A stretch of DNA of 64,000 nt from Gonapodya sp. JEL0774 (lineage: Eukaryota; Monoblepharomycota; Monoblepharidomycetes; Monoblepharidales; Gonapodyaceae): contig JADIIX010000062.1 in assembly GCA_027604505.1 (NCBI GenBank), positions 1,532 through 65,531 of the forward strand, in the 5' to 3' direction. The translations under genes and the position numbers were made by a program. Every line of letters begins with the position of its first letter. Position 1 is the first letter of the stretch. Positions 56,707 to 64,000 of the stretch are shown here, piece after piece. The notes under the pieces were generated by a model. The model saw only the letters and a program-made list of their open reading frames with translations. It made no database searches and was not told the DNA's origin.

Positions 56707-59613
56707 GCCTGTGTGGCTGTGTGGGTGTGTGGGTGTGTGCTGTGTGCGTGGTCAGTGTGGGTGTGCGACCAGTGTGAGTCACTTGTCACGCGTCACTCGG
56801 TTCCCGCAGTGTCTCCCCTCTGCTGTCCCCATCTGTGCACGCTCCACTCCCCTCCTCCCTCTCCCCCTTCTCCCGCTCTCCCCTCAGTCTCTCCTCCGTT
56901 CCCCTCCCTCTCCAGCGAGTCCCCCTCACCTCTACTCCAGTCACACCCCAATCACCCACATTCCCCTTCTCTTCCCCCCTCTCCCTTCCCTCTCCCTCTC
57001 CTCTCCTTTTCTTCTTCCCCTTCAATCCCCTGTTCCTGTGTCCTCTTCTCCCTCAACAACGACTGCCGTGCCGTGCTAACCTTGCGCTCAGCTGTTTTGT
57101 CTCGGATCCTGTCCTGTATTACTCGCAAATCTGCTCTCCACAAAACCACCCCTATGTATTACTCACCTCGGCTTGTGAATTTTATTATGTATTAGAATAT
57201 TATGATCACACTGAGACCCCTTTGCATCCCGCCTCTCCCTCCCACAGCCTCCGCCCTCAGCACCTCTCAAGCAAAACCCCGCACACACTCCACGCTCCAC
57301 ATCGCCTCCTCCCTCCTCCCTCCTCCATCCCCCCCTGTACCTTGTCCACCGGGCACCGTCCCATTCCCCCCTTTACCCTTTTGTTCCCTCCCCTCCTCCC
57401 CTTTCTCCCTTTCGCCCTTCCTCCCTTCCCACCATCCCACGATCCCAATCACCTCATACCACACCTCATCTCATAATATTTACCACACCACACATCTCTC
57501 TCCCCTCTCCCCTCTCCCCCCCTTACTCCTCCGTAGTCCCTCGCCTCCCTTAGTACCACGTCATCAGGCCATCACCTGACCTGACCTGACCACTCTCCAG
57601 TACCGTACCCCACCATGCACTCATAGCACTATACACGGTCCCACCGTCCCGACTCATCTCGTCATCCGATCGTGACCCTCCCCCATCTATTACGGACTAC
57701 GGTGCAGTAGCAACGAGTCAAACCACACTGCCTCGCTGTCCCCACTGCGCCCCACTACCACACCCACCACACACCACCACACACCACAATGAATGGAAGG
57801 GTGAGGCTCAGGAGACGGAGGAAAAACCCGAACCCAGAAAAAATATTTTTTCGCTGAATCGTCACAGGGGACCGCGGTGGGGGCCCAGCTGTCTTTTCGC
57901 GTTTTTTCTGATATTTCGGTCATGGACAGATTGGTCAAAGGTCCCAGGGGCCAGGGGCCAGGGTTTACACTCGCATCGGAGCTCTTGGACCCGATTGGTG
58001 GGGGGGGGGGGGCCGTGCCGGTGACACGGAGCGACACGTCACACACATACACCCGAACCCCGGGTCCCGACCCTTGCCGGGAATCGCGGACACCTGGCCG
58101 TTGGTTGATTCACAAGCACACGGGCCGCGCAAACGCACGTCGCACGTCGCACATCTTGCCGGCACACGGCACGCGGCACGCGGGGCACACGGCCCGGATT
58201 CTGATTCTGTGCTGTGCTGGGTCTGCGCCCCCTGCGGTGCATTGGAGGTCAGTGTCCAGGGACGACCGACCGAGCTCTGTGCTCTATGATGACGGATGCG
58301 GATGCGGGATTGCGGGGCGAGCAGGCTGGAGTGGGATGTGGGATGTGGGATGGGTACAGGGGGAGTGTGTTTGTGGGGAGCCATGCAAGTCGGCCAGTGT
58401 CAGGTGTGGCCTGTGCACCCGTGGACGTGTGGACGTGTGAATCTGTGCACCTGTGGACGTGCACCTCGCGTGGAACCCGTCGATACCAGGACCGCGATGG
58501 TCTCACACAAGCGTGGAAGTCACATGACGTGCCCGGGGTGCGTGCGTGCCCCGCGTCCGGTCCCGCCGGGTAAGCGGCCCGTGTCGATTCTGGACCAGCC
58601 TGGGTTGAAAGAGCCCCGCACGGCTGATCCCAACACACGGTCCAGGGAATGCGTCATGGCAGGGTAGGCTCATTGCGAGTTTTTTCAGACAAACAAGGGA
58701 TGTTCATTTGTGTTCACACCGTCGCCTGCGCGAACAATGCTCCACTTTCACTCTCGTCTTTCGTTTCGGAGTCCCACAAAATTGAACGCTCGAAAAGAGC
58801 AAGCGTGTCGAGCCGTGGGATGGTATGGAATAAAAGACCAAGGAAACCACAAAGGCAATTCATAGTACCGGATGTCATGGCGAGGTTCGATGGAGTGGTC
58901 CTGGGCAAGCCGTAGCCCGTATTTTACATTGTGTAATTGGGTTGAGGGTGAAGATTTGATGTATGTTGTGTCAACGTTGGGTATTCACTTTCGTCTGACT
59001 TCGTCATGCCAAAGTCAACATCTGGTGAGACTGAAGGCCCCGCCGGAGCCTTCCCGAACGAACGTTTGAGCGTGGAGGCCATTTTGAGTGATGAACATGT
59101 TGAGCCAAAATTTCGTGTCCAGTCAAACGGGTTTGGTGTGGATACATAATATATATTGCTCCTGACTGTGACACAAGGTGGCGGTTTCTGTTCGTTTGCC
59201 TAACTTGCGCCCCCAACGATCCGGTTCCTTTTCCGGTCCGAAAAACCGAAACAACGGGCGCCAATCGAGGCGGGCAAGGCAGATGGGAAGCTACGAGGAG
59301 TCCTGGCAGGCACGAGGAAGAATCGGAAGCTCGATCGCTCCCGGGTGGGTTTGCGGAGGGGTGGGTGACCCCTGTGTGGGTTTGGCTGCGTCGCTCACGC
59401 TTATACTCCCCTCCCCCCCCCCCTTCCACCTTTCTTGCGCTTCTTGACGCCGCCGTTCTCCGGTGTTTGTCTCACGGCCGCCTACCGTATACGGGTTTTC
59501 CCTGTCTGTCGCACAATGAAAACAGCAAGCCCCATCATCATGCGGCACCCACCACGACCGCATCCAGACACTTTGCCGGCGTGCTTTCGTTCGCAAAGCC
59601 CGCGTCGGTGCAG
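56707..59613. other. Long GC-rich intergenic region
   Basis: About 2.9 kb with pyrimidine-rich tracts on the plus strand (56800-57550), a G13 run at 58000-58012 and GCAC/GTGC-rich repeats at 58110-58190. Overlapping ORFs on both strands have low-complexity products and no motif. The final 400 bp should hold the promoter of the gene at 59614. Confidence 0.5.
58000..58012 (+). repeat. G13 homopolymer
   Basis: Thirteen consecutive G. Similar C or G runs of 8-13 occur near 77, 3637, 44466, 54690-54830 and 59405; the genome seems prone to such tracts. Confidence 0.8.
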
Positions 59614-62462
59614 ATGGAGCCTGAGTTCAGAGACGGGAGGGATCCCAGGGCACAGAGGGAGCTGGCTTCTCTCAGAGACGGATCTCGCGATCTCCCTCGC
59701 TCCTCCACAACTCCCCAAACGCAGCCCGTTGGGCAAGCAAATCATAATATAGAGCGCCAACTGTCAAACAATTCTTCCAAATCTGTGCGCCCGACGGCGG
59801 CACCGCTGATACCCCCGTCGTCCAAAAAGCTCGGATCCCTCCGGAGCAAGGTGTCAAAGGAAGCGCAGCTCCTCGCTATATTGGATATCATTCCCGAAAC
59901 AAAGTCGCAGAATCTCTCTTCTAGAAATCGAGAGCAGAACTGGGACAGGGACAGGGACCGGGACAGAGACTGGGATCGTGAGCGTGAGCGAAACCGAGAC
60001 CCGCCGCCGCCAGCATACGACGATGTCACAGCCGGCCGCCCACCTCCAACGACGAACCAACACAGCCAAAATCTCCCCCCGAGTAGAGCTGAACGCCCCC
60101 GGGACGATGCATTCTCTTCCGGTGATCCTCGCAGCTTCGGACCCGGTACAATCTCGAGTTACCGTCCGCGCGGCGACGACACCCGCGAGGATACCCGCTT
60201 ACCCCCGCTCGCAAACTCCACACACTCTCTTCCTCGCCACCAATCGCAATCCCAGCAATCCCGGCCGTCCGTTCAACCCTACAACAGTGCTTCCGATCGC
60301 AAGAATTTGGATTTTGACGATTTCCTCGATGATGTGCCGGCACACACTCCGCCTAGCCAGGGGCAGGGGCACAAACACTCCCACGGGTACTCGCAATCCT
60401 ACTCTAACGACAACCGCTACCCCACTTACCAAGGGAGCACTCCTCCTCCCCTTGGCGCTCCAACAGCTCCAACATCCACACCTCGCTACTCGAGCGACAC
60501 CACCCGCACAGACTATCGCACAGAGACTACCACTACAGCAACCGTGAGTCGCGCCGCCGAATCCCGCGAGTTCACCCAGCTCCAACTGTCGGAGGACGGG
60601 TTCGGCATCAGCTTATTTGACATCGTGAGCGAACGGATGCAGGCGGATGGAGTTCGAGGCGGACGCGGAAGTGGTGGTGGCGGAGGAGGAGGAAGTGGTG
60701 GTGGTGCGACCTTCACGGCAACCTCCGTCCCCCGCAGCGCCACCGAACCCACTCTTTCCACCCGCCGCCCGACGAAATCGGCATCTGGTGGTGATCCCAT
60801 AGAGTTTGGTCGCCATTCGCGCCTCTCGACGTCGCCCACACCTCCGACGCACGCGGGCGGCGCGGGCGAGTCCAAACCAAGACCGCTCTCCACAGGCCAC
60901 CGTGCGGACCTAGTGTCCTCGCAAGGGTCGAGTCAGAGTGGAGGCGGTCTCGTTGGTGGTAACTTGGGCGGCGTGGGTGACTCTCCGCCCAGAGCTCGCC
61001 CACGCGACACACTCACTCCAAACGCAGGATCCCTCGACGCCCAATCCCGCTCCCGCCGACTTTCCGAACATCGAGATGCACGATCACCCTCCCCTATCGA
61101 TACTCAGACTCGATCTCGCCCACCTTCCCATCGGGACGACTCCTTCACTCCCGCTCCCCATCAAGAAAGTCAGGCACGATCTCGCCCACCGTCCCATCGC
61201 AAGGGCGATTCTATCAATGGTACTGAAACCTCGGACAATCAAGCACGCGCTCGGCCCCCGTCTCAGCGGGCAGAAACCTTCCCCTCTCAACCGGGCCCCG
61301 CCTCCTCTCGCCTCCAACAGGACTCATCGTGGTCCACCCATCGCACGGACTCGTTTTACTCGGGGTCGGACGGATCCTCGATGTACCAGGATCAAGATGG
61401 GAGAGACGAGGACTCTCGGAACACCAAGGGGGCGCAGGGCGGTCGAGGATCAGAACATGACATGGTCGCCACTGTTTGGAGCGAGGACAGGTTTTTACCG
61501 CACAATGATGAAGTGAGTCCGTCGAGTCCGTCGAGTCCGGGGGTGGGGCTGGGACACGGACAGTTTCCGCACAGTCACAAGAAGAAAGCCACGCCGTCGA
61601 TTCACTCGACTGCTCCGTCTGAGTGGACGAATATCCCGGACAGTGAAGACGAGGACGAGAATCGTGACTTTGACGACTACATGGGTGGTGGTGCAAACCA
61701 CGACGAGGACTCTGCTCCACGGTACCACAAACCGCCCGGACGACACGCCCGCGCTGCGAAACCCGCGCTGAAGAAACGCCCTGGAATGTCGTCCTCAGCG
61801 CCTACCTCGGCGGCATCTCCTACGGGCAGTGGCTTTGACGAGTGGGTGGAAGCCATGCGGGACTTTTCGCCTGGGGAGAGACCCGACGGTGCGAGACCCG
61901 ACATGACAAGACGGAAATCGGCGGTGTCATTCCATGAAGGACCTCCAGATGTCACGGAGGCGCCGGATTATAAAAGGGATGGATCAGATGCGATGGAATT
62001 GGGTATGTTCGAGGAGTGGAGATTGAATGTGTACATGAAGAAGATGAAGTGAGTGTTACTGCCCGGCGTCGGACACCGCTTTGTCGCGCGGACGGGGTGC
62101 GTTTGTGGGGTACTCTTTGCTCATTGAGATAACCTCTCCACTGTTCAACTCCACCTGCCTACAGGAAGAAGAACGCCAAAGAGCAGCAACGCCAACTTGC
62201 ACAGCAAAATGCCGCACGGTTTTCCAACTCGACATCCACTGCTGGTGCGTTTGCTCAACAACAGCGTGCACTTACTAAGTCTCAGTCGGATGGTTCGCTT
62301 TCGCGCACCGGAGGCGGTGCAGGCGGTGGGTGGTCCAGTGGGACCGGGAAGGGCATTAAAGTTGGGAGCGGGGGCCTGCAAAGGAGAGCGTCTTTGCAAA
62401 AGGAAGCACGGGGGGAGGAGAAGAAAAGGAGATTTATTTGGGGAGGTGGAGGGAAGAAGTAA
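59614..62462 (+). CDS. Disordered protein with VSFHxGPPDVTEAPDY tail motif (family copy 2)
   Basis: Exons 59614-62048 and 62165-62462 join in phase (910 aa). ATG 59614 begins MEPEFRDGRDPRAQRELASL. Almost all of it is low-complexity: RD/RE repeats (59940-60000), Pro/Ser/Gln-rich stretches, a Gly run (GGGGGGGSGGGATF), repeated SRPPSHR/ARPPSQR units and acidic PDSEDEDENRDFDDY. The tail has DEWVEAMRDFSPGE, then RRKSA before VSFHEGPPDVTEAPDY (771-786), 25 residues to the intron inside MKKM-K, and exon 2 opening KKNAKEQQRQLAQQ. This end matches the gene at 12781-14348 in motif, spacing and intron phase, while the bodies do not match. The open frame continues upstream to 59365 but only with a GTG; the ATG at 59614 is preferred. 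Confidence 0.75.
59941..60000 (+). repeat. GGGACA/GAGCGT hexamer repeat coding for RD/RE dipeptides
   Basis: Imperfect 6-nt repeats encode alternating Arg-Asp then Arg-Glu, as in some RNA-processing proteins; here inside a disordered protein, so by itself it says little about function. Confidence 0.6.
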
Positions 62463-62610
62463 AGCCATATGTGTTTTGACGTTTTGACCTCCCCCCTTCG
62501 GGTGGGCGATGGTCTGATTGTTTTTATATAGTTTTGAATGTGCCACGATAGTACCAAATCTGTACAGAGTTATTTATATTCCGTGACTTGTGAACGAGCA
62601 CCGAGAACCG

Positions 62611-64000
62611 TCACACAGTTCGCTGACCGTCAACCACACCAGTCGCAAGGTATCTGTGCAGGTGATGATTACCACTGAGACGTCGTGAGAGACCGACGTG
62701 ACGTAGCTTGCCGATTGCGGTGGTGTGAACAGGCTGAGGAGGCAAGGCACGGGGAGGTGCCGAGGCGGACGATGTGATGGAGGGAGGCTGTGCAGCTGTG
62801 GGCGGTGGTGGTGATGACCTCGCACGGTGATGTTATGAGTGGTTCGAAACTCACGAGACCTTGAGCTTTGGGAAACTGATTCGGCCTTCTTGGGTGGATT
62901 CTAAAAACGAGTCAGTCAGAGCTCAGAGAGGCAATTGCATCACTACCCCTGCGCACCTGCGGCACCATCGTCGGAGGTGCTGTTGCACCACTACAGCTGG
63001 GTGGTGGTTCATGGTCCGCCTTTTTGGTCGATCCAGGAGGAGCTAGACGTCGTGGTTGCTCATCAATTTCCACCTGAGTTCGGACAACACGATTTTCTTT
63101 GTTGACCGTGTCGCGTTTTGCCTTGGACGGGCCGGATTGTGCAGAGATTTTACTCTTATGTGAAAAATCTCTGGCCCCTCCTAGGGTCCCTTGTGATTCG
63201 GCCATAGACGTTGCTGCTTTAGTATTCCGACCACACAAGTCCTTCTTCAACCCATTCGTCGCCTCATTAACGGCCAATTCCACCTCGCTGTCATCTGAAC
63301 CGTCCTCACCATCGCTTCCACTTGCACCACCAGACCGAGTACGACTCTTCCTCCCGCCACTTTTCACCGACACAGTGGAAGAGGATTGTGATACAATAGG
63401 GGTTTTAGAGGACAGCTCTCTTTTCTTCTCTGGAGGCCTGAAGTCGTCCGCAGCGTCGGTGCAGTTTGGAGGCGAGACCCCGCCGTCTCGACTGACAGAT
63501 TCCACTTCTGGTTCTGAGAACTCAGAGTCTTCTACCAAGCGAGATTTCTTCCGTTTAAATGGTTGGGCGGAAGGTAGCTTAGCCTCGACAGCAGGCGCTC
63601 TATCTGTAGTTGAGGCACGCAATGGTTGCTTGTGGTTCTTGGAAGTTTTTGACTGGACATTAATCCTCGCATCTTCCGACTTCGCTAGGGTAGTGTTTGG
63701 CGACACTTCCGTCAACAATGTGTCGGCCTTCCTCCTCCCGTCCTTTGAAGACTTCTTTTTCTCCCGCGCGGGCGAAAGCCGAGTGAGGTCATCTTCAGAT
63801 GAAGATGTTACTAGGTCGACATAGTGTTCGAATTTTGAATGTGAATTCGACGGCTTGTGTGGAGGAGGGCTGTACACCGTTCTGGGCAAGAGAGTGAAAC
63901 ATAGAAAGTTCGCCCGAAGGCAAAGAAAACCTACTTGGAGGATTGAAAGTCATCATCCATTTCTTTGAAAAAGGTACCGAAGAGGAATCAGATGTGTTAC
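62611..64000 (-). CDS. Nuclear disordered protein resembling RAD51AP1 (5' end outside window)
   Basis: Minus-strand exons 63935-64000 (continues beyond the window), 62957-63881, 62855-62900 and 62611-62795, all in phase. The N-terminal part has KEMDDDFQSSKTVYSPPPHK, then SNSHSKFEHYVDLVTSSSED, followed by Lys/Arg-rich patches (AREKKKSSKDGRRK, PFKRKKSR) and acidic Ser runs (SGSDGEDGSDDSEVE), typical of a nuclear protein with casein-kinase-2 sites. The last exon ends TTAIGKLRHVGLSRRLSG and a short tail. A Ser/Asp-rich N-terminus and a C-terminal GLSR motif match the design of RAD51AP1-type RAD51-binding proteins. That is an inference from two short motifs; a generic chromatin protein is possible. 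Its 3' end faces the plus-strand gene with 148 bp between stops. Confidence 0.6.

Noticed and set aside
55407-56782. Large minus- and plus-strand ORFs overlapping the membrane protein
   Set aside because: Shadows caused by high GC; only one frame gives membrane spans and ordered sequence.
59365-59613. N-terminal extension of tail-motif gene copy 2
   Set aside because: Open frame begins with GTG, not ATG, and has no distinctive sequence; ATG 59614 is the first plausible start.
56707-59613. Genes in the long GC-rich spacer
   Set aside because: ORFs on both strands have repetitive or cysteine/arginine-rich products without motif or splice support.
1-64000. CRISPR arrays, rRNA, tRNA or transposons with terminal repeats
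   Set aside because: None seen by reading; simple repeats are short coding repeats or homopolymers. A tRNA scan could not be run.

Overview
The window comes from a eukaryotic nuclear genome, most likely an early-diverging (zoosporic, chytrid-like) fungus. Genes are split by short GT-AG introns, mostly 50-130 nt. The protein set includes a secreted S10 carboxypeptidase, a SulP transporter with a STAS domain, a kinesin-3, a CRAL-TRIO lipid-binding protein, a TKL-type kinase fused to ankyrin and SH3 modules, ubiquitin-ZZ proteins and long Ser/Pro-rich proteins. The phylum is an inference; no marker gene here fixes it. Composition is GC-rich except for an AT-rich island at about 3.8-7.1 kb. One assembly gap of 122 N lies at 54694-54815. 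Most multi-exon models below were rebuilt by hand by matching splice phases; for many of them the summed exon lengths are an exact multiple of three.

Layout. 0-3.5 kb: 3' part of a ubiquitin-specific protease and a 2-oxoglutarate/Fe(II) oxygenase. 3.8-8 kb: AT-rich island with a PIN/XPG-like nuclease frame broken by two in-frame stops, and a minus-strand membrane protein with one in-frame stop. 8.2-10 kb: no convincing gene. 10-11.8 kb: CRAL-TRIO protein. 12.8-14.3 kb: disordered protein with a conserved tail. 14.7-21.2 kb: three minus-strand genes (carboxypeptidase, Zn-knuckle coiled-coil protein, Ser-rich coiled-coil protein). 21.8-38.6 kb: plus-strand run of SulP transporter, kinesin-3, a membrane protein with a cytoplasmic SH3, a bicupin, and an ankyrin/SH3/kinase gene with a frameshift. 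38.8-42.7 kb: 1274-residue disordered protein. 43.5-46.6 kb: aminopeptidase-P-like gene with substituted metal ligands. 47-53 kb: three tandem minus-strand ubiquitin-ZZ genes, the middle one dead. 54.9-56.7 kb: Pro-rich membrane protein beside the gap. 59.6-62.5 kb: second copy of the conserved-tail family. 62.6-64 kb: minus-strand nuclear protein resembling RAD51AP1.

The strongest leads are the triplicated gene family that joins an unrecognised N-terminal domain, a diverged ubi­quitin and a ZZ zinc finger; the aminopeptidase P that lacks both metal-binding aspartates; and a 16-residue motif (VSFHxGPPDVTEAPDY), followed by an equally placed intron, shared by two otherwise different disordered proteins 47 kb apart. 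Several genes carry single clean lesions (stops or a one-base frameshift) in otherwise phase-perfect models, so the locus mixes live genes with recent pseudogenes or assembly errors; transcript data would separate these.
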